Assembly: GCF_002775205.1 (NCBI RefSeq)
Contig: NC_036456.1
Span: 13,295,463 to 13,359,462 of the forward strand
Direction of reading: 5' to 3'
DNA: 64,000 nucleotides
Origin: Xiphophorus maculatus
Lineage: Eukaryota; Chordata; Actinopteri; Cyprinodontiformes; Poeciliidae
Positions 22,301 to 34,807 of this stretch are shown here, one piece after another. The position numbers and the translations under genes are program-made. The notes under the pieces are model-generated. The model saw nothing but the letters and a program-made list of their open reading frames with translations. It was not told the DNA's origin and made no database searches. How positions within the stretch are numbered: the first letter of the stretch is position 1; each line of letters begins with the position of its first letter.

Positions 22301-25300
22301 TTGTGTTTAATTTACATCATAAGCATGGTAAATCAACATAAGCATCTCTTTCACTGCGTCTGCTCAACATGACGTATAAAATCCACACAAATCTGCAATG
22401 TGTCACACAGTCTGTGAGGAACACCAGCTGTCCTGTCTGAGGTGTGTACTTACGGTCTGCCATGTTTAATAACAGTCATCGTCCTAGCTTCAATGCACCA
22501 AAGAGTCGAGATGTTCCAACAACAAAATCCACTCGTGGGACTGTTTTTCTTTCTTTAACGCAGCACGTAAACCACCTCTGTCTCTGCTGCACTCGTCCTC
22601 CGCTTGTGTGCTACTGCCTTACTTCTCCTCCCTGCTTTTAAAGGGCTAAGCCACCTGGTCCCATCTGTTGATTGAACTCCGTTTAGAGGCCAACGATTGG
22701 CAGCGGGAGGGATTACCTGTGAATTATCACGTCACTCTGCCAGGCGGCCTAACGGCTGGCAGATAGAAGCTCAAGCAACAGCACTCAACATCAAAATCAA
22801 CAGAGATGTAGATACATTTACCACTATAAATGAAGACTGAATGTGAAATATTTCTGGGGCTCATAGATATTAGACTATAATCATAAAATGAGTAACATGT
22901 ACCTCAATTTCTGTAGCTGTTTCTTCGGGTGTAATAATTTATGCTTCCATCTGTCCTCTATAGTTTTATGCAATCTGTCAAATGCTTGCTAGAGAAAATA
23001 TGCATTTAGATTTTTATTAAACGTTAGAAATGTTTAAAAAAATTCTTAATTTATGTGTCTTAATTTATGTGCATAAATTAATCATAGGTATGAAAGTCAA
23101 ATTGTTATGTTTTTGATTGTTTTTATTGACTCATTTGAGTTTTTCCAAAGAGAATTGATCATAAAGCATAAAACAGGAATTGGAAGGTCAACTTTCGATA
23201 CATAATCAAAGTTATATATACTGTACAACATATTTGGTTTGCACATTTCACTACACTTTTCATAACCATTAACATGCTTCTGGCATAACTCAAGGATATT
23301 TTATCACTCTTCACATCAAAAACACTAGAGCTAATTTTAAAACGGTTGATTTCAAAGCACAGAACTGGTTTCCAAGCAGGTCCAAACGGATCTACGTCCG
23401 AAAACAATAAAATTATTCCTTAAACTAGTGTGTTTGAGATCCTTGTTCCTTGACTGGAAGAATACTTGAAGGAAAAATATGACTTCATCCAATTAACTGA
23501 TGTAACATTGAGTTGGGAAAAAAACTCCAATTCTAGTATAGGTCAATCTGATTACACACTGTCACTGAACGCTGTTTACCAACAACACATCTATTGGCTT
23601 CTTCAGTTTGTGCCCCTTCCTTACGTTACCCAGAAAGAACATTTTCGTGTCAGGCAGGAAGATGTGAGATATGATGGGAACATTAAAGGAATAGGCGAGA
23701 AAATCAGAGAAAGGAAAGGAAGATAAAAAGAGGTGGAAAAGCATGTCACCTAGTCACGTTTGCTTTGATCCTGAACTAATCTTGTAGCATTAAGGCAGCC
23801 TCCATCTGCAGCAGTGGATGATGCCAAAACACAAGATGCCGTATGTGGCAGCAGATGCTTTTACAGATGCAAAGCTCATAGCTCAAATTGAAGGGATAAA
23901 CTCTGGCAGTAGGAGCAGAACAACCAATGAGGGACAAACGATGGACAAACGTCAGACCCGACGTAACGAGAGAGCAAAAGTGTGTGCAACAGGTGCAACT
24001 TTCGTCACTGTGATAACCTGTGACGCTGGAGAACCCCCCGTCCCCCAGACTTAAACGATTCACTTACAGACCATCTGTTTCATTTCACTACTGTCTCCAC
24101 CAAACCACATTTAAAACGGAGTTCGTTTTTAACCGCTATCTTTTACCAGACATTCAATGCTAATTCACCGATCTTATAAATTTAATCAAGATCTTCTTCA
24201 GCTCATTTGCTCGAATTAACTCCAAGCAATGCAAGCAAGGGCAACCACAGACATAATAGATAGATAGAACAGCTGTGCTCACATTTTGAAATCAAAATGT
24301 GATTTGTGGAATGAGTTTAGTATGTAAAATAACAAGAAAACAACCTCACTGCTCCCGAGCGCTACATTTTGCCGTCTATTAAAAGATAACACATGCTTTC
24401 TATAATCAATGTGCAATCAATGTCTTCAGAAAGGAGAAGATGGTATTTTTGGTTCAGAATCTCCTTAAATCAGGTCAACAATGAGCATCCTTAGCGATAC
24501 ACCTAAAATATGTGTATGTTGTTTTTAATTTTCACAATCTGTCATGAACTGTTTAATTTCTGTATATTTGCAGCCTAGAAGTGACAAGATAAGAAGCCAT
24601 GTAAAAATGCAGACAACACTTAGACAATGGAATACGCTAAATTCCCATTTAAGGTTTACACTGAAAAACTTCAATTTTCACAAGTTCACTGTATTTGCAG
24701 AACAATTATTTTGTATTTTTTTTCTATTGACTATAAAGCAAAATACAATGGAACTTGAAAGCTATATGTTTCATTGAGTTCAAGTCAACAGCAAACCTGT
24801 TGTGAAATAGAGACATAACTAAAATAATTTCCTTTCGCTTAGTCATTGGTGTTACTTTTCTATATTTGAGCCCTGTGACCCACAATGCTTCACTTTGTAA
24901 GATTCACGCCTAAGGAGGACGGATGTGCTTCTCAGTCCAAAACGGAAATCTGCACATATACTATATTTTAGTTTATCTTATGTACATTTTTTAATTTTTA
25001 TTTGTATTTGTTAACATAATATTTCCAGTCTAGTCTAGAAATCAAATCTTAGTAAAGCTCATTTATGATTGTAAAGTAGCAAAAAGTGAAAAAGATCCAG
25101 GGGTATGAATATTTCTGTAAGGCGGTGTATTTATGTGCATTTTGGTCAACAAATCCCTTTTCATTTCAAAACCAGCTCCACCAAAAGAGACTGTTACTTT
25201 GAACTTTATGTTTAATTTAATCTCTTGATTTAATCAGAATAAAATAATTAGAATATTTAGTACTACTTAAATATGTTCCTACATCCAACAATCCGTATTA

Positions 25301-28300
25301 CCATCCTGACAACAACTAAGGCTTAGAAATGACACAAACTATGGGTTTAAAGGGTAAAACTTCACCATCTAAGGTTCTACAAATGGAGAAATAGAAGCGG
25401 TGAGTGCTGAAGACTGGAGTAATGGGATCACCCTTTATCTGTGACGTTCCACTGGGTTTTACCGCAGCAGCAGGTTCGGCCATCTGCTGCGAAGACAAAC
25501 ACTCTCACCTGCAATGTTTAAAGTCGCAGGCCACCACACAGTGAGCCTGACACAAAATTCACAGATTATCTGAGGTAAAAATATTAAGCCGCATGTTTTT
25601 TTTTTTTTTTTAACCGCTCTGTGGCTGTGGAAGTGGTGTGTCATCGGGGCTGTTTTTGGTAATACCAGGATTTATGGAAGTTGGGTCACTGTGCTGGGCC
25701 ACAGTTGGATTTGGTCACATGGAAATGATCCTCGGCATGAGGTAGTGTCTTAGTCATTGATCGCAGCTCAGGCAACTTCTTGGCAGAAACCCACGAGCAG
25801 AAAACATGGATCTGAATAATGCCGAATGAAATTGGATATTTTATTCCTTGCCCTCCATTTTCATTTAATTTTGCAGCTGTACATTATTTATAAATATTTT
25901 CTAGTGAAAGACAACATTTGGTTATATTTAAAATCAGATTACATGGAGGTAATAGAAACGTCAACATAAACAACCCAAACAGCACGAGCCTTAAACAGGG
26001 TAATTGATTTAAAACAGTAACAATAGAGTGAGACAACTAACCAGCGCCCCCTGGCTTTGGCACTTGGCGATAGCGGCATCATTCACTTCACACCTGAAAA
26101 TCACCTTATGACAAAGATGTCGGGTTATTCCTTTTTCACAGTCACACTGTGAAAAAGGACGTTTGGGACAATACATTAGATAGCCTAATTTTTAAACTTA
26201 CATCTGTTCCAAACTCAAATTTTCAAAGTTTTAAATTCCTTTTTTAAATTTTAAATTTTAGAAGTTCACAGTGAATTTATGACCAATATTTCGACAGTGG
26301 CCAGGCTTTAAATATAAACATTTATAAACATCACAGACTATGGATGGATAGATTGGTGGATGGATGACACAACTTTTGTTTTTCAAACTGTTCTTTCCCA
26401 TACTTCCATACTCAAAACATGGAAAACAGGTGGAAACAGACGGTCAGAACACTGTTTGTCATTGTTTACCTTCTACATGAACTACAGAACCACATCCATT
26501 CTTTAACAACATAATTAAACACACTGCTTTTCTATGGATTTATGTTTCTTGCTCAGTGCAGCTTTCTTCACAACTCTACTTTACTGTTATGTAATAATAC
26601 AACATAATACAACTGTTATGTAAAGTGAACTGTTGTCCAGGGATGAAGCAGACAAATAAAAATCAATAATACTGTACTGTAGGAATGCCCTTTGCACACT
26701 GACTGGGAGTAGATTCAGAACTTTAGCAGAGTTGAGTTTTTGCACATAAATCACATCAATAGGTCCAAAACATTTTTGTTTACTGGTGTAAAATGATAGG
26801 GAAAGTGGAGTAAATAGTAATCCTTAACCCACAGACAAGCCAAGCCCAGGCACATTGAAATAAATACAACTCAAACAAAAACATCAAGACATACCTAAAT
26901 CACTCCTTTTATATTTAACTGAAAACTTATGCTGTACAGAAATATTTGTTACACAAAAAATGTTGATCCTGAGAGACACATGAGATAGCCAGACAATTCT
27001 GATAAAAAAACAAAAAACAATTCCAAAATATGGGTAACTATCGACTTACAAACCTTACCGTATGCTGGTTTTATATTTAGTGTTTACCCTTTTTATTATC
27101 TTTGGTTCTATTCAAGCATTTTTGAGTGGTTTCATTATTGAACACTTACATTTCAAACGAGAGCAAACCACTTGTACAAACTCAGCTCCTTCAATATGAA
27201 TGGCCATCATTGTTTTCTCCTGGATGTGAACAAGCCTGCTGAACTTTGTCTCAAAGATTAAACTCTCACAAATACCAATGAGCACTGATGCAAGACGCCG
27301 TGTACAAAGGACTAATTAATAGGGAATCCCTTTAATTGTAATTCCTTACATGATCTGCTGTTTCTCTGAGCTCCCTCAATTTTTATACACAGACAACTAA
27401 CATGATAAAACATCATCAACAGAATTTTGCTTTGTGAATACTAATTTAATGCCTACGTTCAATCAATTTTATTCCTAGGGTATAGACTATACTTTTACAT
27501 ACAGTGTGTTTGTACTGCGATCATAATTCATTGGCATTCTTTTAAAATGTACATCTTCTGCTTACATTTGGCTGCATACAATAATTTTATCAGGAATGTT
27601 GAGAAACAGTTTCTTCTTGTTACAAGCAACTCATTTCACAGGAAACAAAAAATCTACTTTTAAATCAGTATTGCTTACTTAAAAAAAATCTTGAATACTT
27701 TTGCAACTTGTGAAACTTCCCAGTTCATGAGTTTTATAAAAGAACATCCCAGTGAATTTGTTTATGTTGTAAATGGGATTCAGCGATACAGAAACGATGA
27801 GGGTAAATAGTTTAAGTATAACTTTCATTTTCAATTTCCTAACCTGCAGAACAAATCATTTCACCGCCCTGATCTTCTCCCAAAGTAGTTTTCTTGAGCA
27901 TATATTAAAACTGTACTGTCTAAATAGAGTACACACTGTATATAGACGAAATCATACATGTACATGCTTTGTATAAAGATATAAACAGTCATTTACTACA
28001 GGATGCTTTCATGATGTCCAATAAGAAAGCAGAGTGTTTGAGACATTGCCTTAAATTACATTGGTAGCTATGCCTAAAGTTCACTCAAATGTTGCAAATT
28101 AATCTATCAGAAACTTAAGTAGCCATGGGTATGCCCAAATTATTTAAAGGCATCGTAATCTTGGTGCATGTGAACAAAAAAAAACTCTCTCTCTTACTCC
28201 CTGGCATTTGCCAAATAGAAATAATTTTGGTAATTCTTGTTGACCTAAAACAGAAAATGTTTAGTGTGAATTGATAAAAGACAGTGACAAAAAGGTTAAG

Positions 28301-31300
28301 TGTCTTTTAAACCCCAGAATGTAAATATTTGATTTTCTGCTGAAATTGTCTTTGGTTTAAGCAAGGCCAAAAATACATTAGCTTTCTTTAAGGCCAGCTG
28401 ACTGGCAGGGCGCAGTAACAGTAACAGGGGGGTAGGTTGTGTTGCTCTAAACAACAGTGTCTGAGAAAATGTTGGTCACTACAGCACTTTATCTGGCATC
28501 TTGTAAAACGACATTAAATCCAAGGAACAGCAAAGTGGGAAATGTTGGCATTTGTAAAACTGCAATATTGGCAACACCTCAACATACCTTGACACTGATA
28601 GCTAGCCCATGCTACACATGATTCACAAATTCACCAAAAACACTCCTACTGTCTAGACTCACTCCTGGCAGTGTGTTTGTGTAAACAAAACTGCTTTTTG
28701 ATCAAAAACGAAATGACATTTAATATACTTAAACTGTATGCAATTCTCAGTTAAAAGTATGTTGCAATGTTTTCATTTCCTACAAAACAGGTCAACTTTT
28801 TAGGAAACACAGCTGCAAAAGGAAACCAAATTGGCCTTGAGGGAGTAAGGCTCAAATATTTTGTTCATGAAGAACCAAATTGTGCATGAAAACATATGAA
28901 AACACTTAAAACAATCTATCTAACAAGAAGTTAAGTACATAGCACAACCTCACTGCATTGTACGTTTTTCCTACTCACCCGGAGGCAATAAGTGCTCGCG
29001 ACTGAGCCATGGCGATACGCTGCAGGGCAGGACGACTCAGACCGGCGAGGCTAGACCGCGGCGGCAAGGGGGCCGCACAGGCAGCAGCACCAGATGAAGA
29101 CACTGGACCGAGAACACGGGCAGAAGGCGACGGCGTGCAGGTGGAGGCGGCAGTGGAGATGAGAACTGGGGCTGGGTTTTGCTGCGTGGGGGCCGAAAAG
29201 GAGACGGAGAGGGTGGAGGAAGCTGAGGTTTGAGGCGGAGGGATGGAGGCAGACATGGGAGCTGTAGAGGGTGGAGGAGGTGGCGGAGGAGGTGGGGGGA
29301 GAGGAGGAGGTGGGGGACGAGTTGAGGAGATGGAGAGGGCAGCAGTAGCTGGTCCGAGCAGGGAAAGCGAGTGTGTGAAGCTACTTCCAAACCCGAAGGT
29401 GTTACTGCCAACGCCACCAGCACCAATAACCCCCATCCCTCCTGGAATTCCCATACCAGTTACATTGTAACCACCAGTCGCCCCAAAACCAGAAGTCCTG
29501 TGAGGAGAGAGCGATCTTGATGACAGCGATGGGGGGCGGGGGAGAGTCAGAGAATAAGAGCTTCCTGGGATGGGGTAGCTGTTTAATTTGGGACTGGGTG
29601 GCTTAGTCTGTGGTGGTCTTCGGCCCAGAGTGTGGGCAGTCGACATTGTTCCTGCTTTGAGACTTAGCACCAACATACACTGTTGACAGGCGCAGGGTTG
29701 TCCCAAAGAAGTGATTGCCGAAGCGGGAAGTGCCCCGCTTGGGTAAGCGCTCCCATTTCCAATCCCACTGCTGCTCATCCTCATCCCCATGCCTACACCG
29801 GAAACGTCAACGCCGAGCAGTCCTCCATAGCCGGGCATAGATGCAGGTCCCCATGCGTGATGGGATCTGGGTAAGGGTCCAGACACCAGTGGGTATGCCA
29901 GATCGGCGCGTCTCTGGATCCGTCGGCAGCGCTGCGTCTGCCCATTGATTTGGGTCATGCTTTCAAAGTCAATCAGGTAGCAAAACCCCAGCGGCGCCAG
30001 GTCCAGCCAGGGCTGCTGGCGATCACGAGCTGCCTGGATGGCGATGCCCACCTCTGTGTCGTATGCTGTCCAACTGCCAGCGTCGTTCTCCCACTCCCAC
30101 AACCAGCCTTGGCCTGGTGCTGTGGTGGGATCGTAGAAGCTACGTCGAACAGGTCGAAGGGTACCTGAAGCAAGAATCACACCACAGGTAGTAGGACTGT
30201 ATCTGTCAGGAAGATAATTTCTTACTTCTTGTCACGGTTGGATGAACCCTACCTGTGTTGCACCATATATATATTCGTTGAATTGATTGTTATCACCCTT
30301 TTTTCCTCACTAGTCTGTCTTTTCCATCTTCTGAATGTCAACAAAACTCTACCTGAGCTAAGAAATATATCTAGTGAAGCTAGAATGGAAAGTCCCTTTG
30401 GCTACACATAATATTTTTAAAGATAACTTGATTCCATGGTACCTGCAATGTTTATCCTACCAAATATTGCAGCAGGGTAATATTTTATACTTTGATATTA
30501 TAGTGACGGTTGTCATTGAACAGATTTCACAGCGTTGTACCCTCAGCCTTTCTTAACACTTTCTTTCTAAGGAGCCAAACTTCCTTGGAATGTTTTTAAA
30601 CTCTTAGTGTCGATCAATAGTTTTCTGAAGGTATTTTAATGTATTATTTTATTCGTCTTTATATTTTCACACAAAATACAGACTTTGTAGCTGATCATCA
30701 CCTCATAAAGTTCAATGTGTTCAAGAAACACATATTGAACAATATGTGGACATTTGAAAAACAAACAAAAAGCTAAATATTATTTGAAGGTTAAATCTTT
30801 CACAATTAGGAGAAAATCCACAAAAGGCATTTCATTGGACCTGAATGGCGCAACTTCCTCCTATAGATTCAAGAAATTTTCTGTGTGGATGTGTTCACTT
30901 GGTTGTAAATACCTGAACTTTCTCAAATTCCTCTTATTTGCATATTGATAGATTCAGCAAGAGAAATGTGATAAAATACCACAAATCCCTCTGAGTATTG
31001 TTCTTTAAAAAAAAAAAAAAAGAAAGTTAAATGCTGAAAAAGTTGTCCAAAGCATTATTTATTATTTTCTCTTCTTTACAAGAATTCCTCCCAAATTATT
31101 CAAACTAAAGGTAACATGCTGACAGCTCATAACTACTCCACACATCCTCACTTGAAAAGAGTCCATGCAGTGATGTTATCTCTCCTGACTACTAAACAAA
31201 CAGCATGCCGTTGTATGACAGGAGGTAGACACAATTTACTGCACTGCTATTTGCACTGAACAAGCAGAATGTAGCCCTGACTAAAATCAACAAGGATTTT

Positions 31301-32805
31301 ATTTACTTGCTGTGAGTCTGGGCAAACATGTTGCCCCTGGTAACAACGCTGAGTGTTCTGGATTGTGACTAGCTGAAGGCCTTGATTTGTTACAGATGGA
31401 TGAGCTGGTGAGGTAGAAATGTTTGAAAATACAAAATAGTTCCATCATATGTGTCTGTGAGCCTGTTTTCTTGTTCTGTTCCTATCACAATGTGAAGAAT
31501 GTGATCCCAAACAATTTTATGACCTGAATTTAGCATAATTAGTGAAGAAATCTGATACAATCAGCAATTCATGAATCTTTTACACTGTCTTCGTCTCTGT
31601 GTGGATTTGCAAACTGCAGTCTGGCTTTTCTATGTTTCTTTTTAAGCAATTCCTTCTCACCGTGTGGCCTTTCAGTCCTTGTTGGTACAGAATACATTTC
31701 ACTGTGGACAATGACACTGCTCATTTTAGACCAAATACATCCACAGGCGTTCCTCCACTTAACTCAAATGTGTCAGTTTTCCTATCAGAAGTGCCCAAAG
31801 CCATGGCAGCCTCATCTTGACATTTCTTCCTTGATTCTGTATGTAAACTTCAGATTTTGAAATCGTTAATAAATAAATATCTGACATATTATTTCTCTCG
31901 TTTACTGTTGCATTTAGCTTCAACATGAGATTCTTTCAGATTTTGTTTCCATGGGCCTTTTAAATCGGCACATCTCAGATTCAAATTCTTCAAAGATTAA
32001 TTGTAAATAGTGATGCATGTTGGCAGGAGAGGTCTCTTGCAGAGGTCTGTATTATAGTGAATTTGAAGAAGAATGGCTACATGGCTACAGAAGAATATTT
32101 CTTTATCAAAAATCTGTTTTTGTGCAACTTTTTTCTAATCTTTATAATGGATTTAACCCCTTGAAATATTTCCGGCTGGGTGTTAAGTTTGACTTACTTA
32201 TGGAAAATTAAATACATTAACTTTTCAGAGATATTTTAATGTAGCCAAATGCTAAATGTTTGAAATTAACACAAAGGTGTTATGTAATCCCATTTGAGGC
32301 CCATTCTTCAGACAATTTCGTTCCCACATGGGCCCCATATGTAAATACTAACTGGGTATTTTAAAGAAAATATTAAATAAAAAGCAATGCGTGGAGTCAA
32401 AACGCTATTTACGCGTGCGATTATGCAAATCACATGGAAACAAACCCAACAAGACATCAAATCAACAGAGGACAAATCCATGCAAGACAATTTCCCCAGA
32501 GAATCCAAACAAGAGCGTTACGATGGGAAGAAATGAGAAAAGGCCTTTCGCTTCCATGTCACTGTTCCACCCAAAGTCGCTCTCCTCTGACTCTCACCTG
32601 TGTCTTGTCGGAATTGGTGCATGGAATGTAAATCGATGATGTAGGGCGAGAGGCGAGAGTCCACTTGGCCGAGGACCACGCTACCACACCGCGGGTCGCT
32701 CCGGATGACTGCCTCGATGTGGTGACATACAGCCGGGCTGTACGGCCGCCAGCGTCCGTGCTCGTTCAGCCATTCCCATACCACCACGGCGGATGCTAGT
32801 AACAT
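19376..32805 (-). CDS. dtx4: Deltex-type E3 ubiquitin ligase, dtx4-like
   Basis: Eight coding exons: 32598-32805, 28979-30164, 21714-21775, 20958-21119, 20810-20871, 19871-20191, 19693-19782 and 19376-19606. They sum to 2322 nt (773 aa) with every junction in phase. The N-terminus [17 protein letters not shown] is the DTX4 form rather than DTX1. Two WWE domains (about residues 7-70 and 84-150) bind the Notch ankyrin region and ADP-ribose-type ligands in this family. A long Gly/Ser/Pro linker with a polyproline run follows. Next come [19 protein letters not shown], a C3HC4 RING (about 561-623; [17 protein letters not shown]) and the Deltex C-terminal domain (about 630-770). The protein is longer than human DTX4 (about 619 aa), mainly from the linker in exon 2. 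Deltex proteins regulate Notch trafficking; DTX4 is also linked to TBK1 turnover. The ATG lies 7 nt after an acceptor (CTGCAG), so a noncoding exon precedes it. Confidence 0.93.
20535..20720 (+). mobile_element. Tc1-type transposase fragment in a dtx4 intron
   Basis: The segment ATCATGCTGTAGGGATGCTT, followed by GATGGGAAGTTAATG and CTCAGGGCAATCCTAAAA, parallels the Tc1-like block that usually reads GCATCATGCTGTGGGGATGC, GATGGAGCCAAATACAGGGC and AATCTTAG. It is a short, decayed fragment with no terminal repeats. Confidence 0.55.
21165..21640 (-). mobile_element. Decayed, internally deleted Tc1-type element in a dtx4 intron
   Basis: It starts with CACCTTGCAAAAGTAGTGAG, close to the common fish Tc1 terminus (CCTTGCAAAAGTATTCATA). 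It continues in reverse orientation through transposase-derived blocks: TCTGGACTTTGACTAGGCCA, TCTGATCAGAGCTCCTTCCA, TTTGCTTTGTCCCCTATGTG. The central part and the second terminus are missing. It is oriented opposite to the neighbouring fragment at 20.5 kb, so it is likely an independent insertion. Confidence 0.7.
22454..22479 (-). CDS. dtx4: Alternative first coding exon of dtx4 (WWE-less isoform)
   Basis: On the minus strand, ATG starts MTVIKHGR plus two bases (CC) and meets the donor CC|GTAAGT. The next dtx4 exon (21714-21775) begins with a single base completing that codon, so the junction reads [15 protein letters not shown] in the same phase used by the long form ([12 protein letters not shown]). 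The resulting protein would be about 317 aa, with the proline-containing hinge, RING and DTC but no WWE domains. It lies only about 0.68 kb upstream of that exon and has a promoter-like block 5' to it. The coding logic is seen directly; expression is inferred. Confidence 0.55.
22480..22720 (-). promoter_or_regulatory. Internal dtx4 promoter and 5' leader
   Basis: On the minus strand a TATA-like TTTAAAAG lies at 22635-22642 and a CCAAT box (CTGCCAATCG) at about 22695-22699. This arrangement would place a start near 22605 and a leader of about 125 nt before the ATG at 22479. The sequence is less AT-rich than the surrounding intron. Confidence 0.45.
25060..25129 (+). mobile_element. Tc1-type terminal fragment
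   Basis: AGTGAAAAAGATCCAGGGGT followed by ATGAATATTTCTGTAAGGCG matches the usual 3' end of fish Tc1 elements (AAAAAGTTCAAGGGGTATGAATACTTTTGCAAGGC-like). Only the end survives. Confidence 0.55.
26130..26158. repeat. Perfect 13-bp inverted repeat, 3-nt loop
   Basis: Arms 26130-26142 (CCTTTTTCACAGT) and 26146-26158 are perfect reverse complements around CAC. It would form a tight hairpin. No element ends or target duplication are visible. Confidence 0.8.
30165..32597 (-). other. dtx4 intron 1
   Basis: AT-rich intron between the WWE1 and WWE2 exons with an A-run near 31007-31021. It interrupts the codon between DT and LRPVRR. No further feature was found. Confidence 0.5.
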
Positions 32806-33290
32806 CCTACTCCTGCAGACACAAAACACAAATAAGCGCAACAGCAGCTGGGCATAAGAGCGACAATGAACCGCGAGAGGTGTTGGCGGCGGTGGGGGTA
32901 TTTAAAGACGCCCTGCAGCCGCCTCTACGTGCATCCTTGTGCAAGGCGGCTTTGCATCCATCTTGCAACCTAAACGCGTCCTCTGGATGCGGATATAAGC
33001 GCACATTGCGGAATGACAGTCCGTGCAAAGTGTACCTTCCATGTTTGTAGTCTGATGTATGCAGCAGTCAGCGGGCCCAGTGTTTTTCCCTGGAAGAGAC
33101 ACAGAGGTTTTCAGGTTCCGAGGAGCCTGCTCGCAGGATGGTTGCATCTTACTCCCTATGCAGATGAGTGACGTCTGCTGAAATCATTTCTTTGGAACAG
33201 TCAAGTTTGGGTGAGAGAGGAAGACGCAAACTGAATGCACCAGCCCATATAAATAAGCCACAGGTATATTCTGACTGTGATTGTGGAAAA
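32806..33290 (-). promoter_or_regulatory. dtx4: Main dtx4 promoter and 5' noncoding region
   Basis: A GC-richer, CpG-containing block upstream of the dtx4 start. The first coding exon is opened by an acceptor TGTGTCTGCAG just before 32812. A plausible upstream noncoding exon ends at about 33039 on the minus strand (ATGGAAG|GTACAC), but other donors are possible. The transcription start cannot be fixed. Confidence 0.35.
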
Positions 33291-33708
33291 GCACGTTTAT
33301 GTATCGGTAGATCATCCTGATTTTCCACGACCATTGTCTTCGCCGTTAAGAGGAATTGCAGAAATGTTGAAATATAATTGTGTGAGAACTGAGAACATTT
33401 GCTCAATTAATAAGGTCGTTTTAATTGTAGTAAGGATTTGCTTATTAGTTAATCTGTTACACCTCCATAAAATAGCTTCATATAAAAATAAATATCACTT
33501 CCTTTACAGAACGCCCAGTATCCAATCAGAATCTAGGAAGAGCCTCTCTGACCAATCAGAAACTGATGTCATATTTATATAAAGTATCAGTTTCTATGTA
33601 GCAAAAACAAATTTGTCCGTGTCATACTATGCTAGCGACATATATTTTTTAAATATATAGTATAAGAAATTATGCATAGCTAAAAGAAAAGAAAATAAAA
33701 GAGAGTCG

Positions 33709-33780
33709 TGGAGATGCCGGGGATTGAACCCGGGACCTCATACATGCGAAGCATGCGCTCTACCACTGAGCTACATCCCC
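33709..33780 (-). tRNA. tRNA-Ala (anticodon CGC)
   Basis: Read on the minus strand it is 72 nt, from GGGGATGTAGCTCAGTGG to CATCTCCA. Acceptor arms GGGGATG and CATCTCC pair (one G-T) and the discriminator is A. The A-box (TAGCTCAGTGG) and B-box (GGTTCAATCCC) are intact. The anticodon loop CTTCGCA gives CGC, reading GCG. A pyrimidine tract with TTTT follows about 9 nt after the 3' end, a normal Pol III stop. It is likely functional. Confidence 0.93.
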
Positions 33781-34807
33781 ATTGGTAGACGCGATTTCAA
33801 CTTTGTAATATAAAGGTAGCGATAATGACGTCTGAGTTAGAAAAACTATTTATTATAACATCTTTTTTATGATGTCAGACAGGAACAGAGAATACTATCG
33901 GGGGGGAAAATAACTAATAAAAATAACTACATATAAACACAATATTTGTTTATACTTATTTTTTTTTTAAATGGGCTGCAAAATTACATTATTAATCTAT
34001 GTGTTGAAAAAGAACTTTTCTAAAATTAAGAATTTGCCAAAACAAATGGAGAAAAAGAAAAATATTCTGAAATAAAAAGTAAGACATTTTTAAAGTTAGT
34101 ATAACTTTTAAAAATAATAATGAAAAGAACACTACAGTAGAATGAAAATGTGTATATTTGAAAGATTGGTCAAGAAAAATCCAATAGCTTTAATTATTTT
34201 GAAAAGTTTATTTAAAAAGAATTCAATTATGAAATAAAAACATTCAAATTTGTAGTTTATTTTGTTTTTAGCGACATATACATCATGAGCATGTGACAGA
34301 CAGTTGAGCACATTGACACCTTGTTTCAAAGTGTTACTCTCTAGAGAATACAGCAACAAAAAGCCTTTATTTTACTATGAAATATTCACCTTTTGAGTAG
34401 TTGTTACTCTTTTACAATATATATAGTCAAAGAGAGTCAATCACTACTGAGAAAATATTATGAACCCGTTTACATTGAAAAGCTAGACATATATCTTTTT
34501 GTTTCCTAAAAAAAATATTTTAAAGTCCAAAATGAGAAACTTTACACAAACTTTACAAGAACCATATAAATGCATATTTATAACAGCTTCATTCAGCCAT
34601 TGTGTTTTCCCCTGACGTGTCAACACTAAAGGCATGAAGATAAAAGATGTACCATTATGAGGCTGAAGCTGTGCTGGCACTGTTTTCTAAATTAGATTTT
34701 TATTTTCAAATGGTATGACCTCCTCCCTGGCTTACTTGAAATTGTGATCTTTTTCTTTATAAATAGCCCATTTTCACACCTCCCTGCTTTATAAATTCTG
34801 CTCGTTT
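33781..34807. other. Spacer between tRNA-Ala and ptprcap; ptprcap 3' UTR
   Basis: AT-rich. The right end is the ptprcap 3' UTR, with AATAAA on the minus strand about 104 nt after the stop codon. Nothing else is supported. Confidence 0.45.
34699..34704 (-). terminator. Candidate poly(A) signal of ptprcap
   Basis: Canonical AATAAA on the minus strand, about 104 nt downstream of the ptprcap stop codon at 34808. Confidence 0.4.

Larger units (their letters stand above)
22721..28978 (-). other. Large dtx4 intron
   Basis: AT-rich intron between the WWE2/linker exon and the 62-nt exon. Apart from the features listed separately (a Tc1 end near 25.1 kb and a hairpin at 26130) I see no exon. A minus frame near 25.4 kb ([18 protein letters not shown]) follows an acceptor-like motif but has no donor. 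Confidence 0.45.

Noticed and set aside
25316-25498. Minus frame [20 protein letters not shown] behind an acceptor-like site
   Set aside because: No usable donor, no recognisable homology, and no place for it in the dtx4 phase order.
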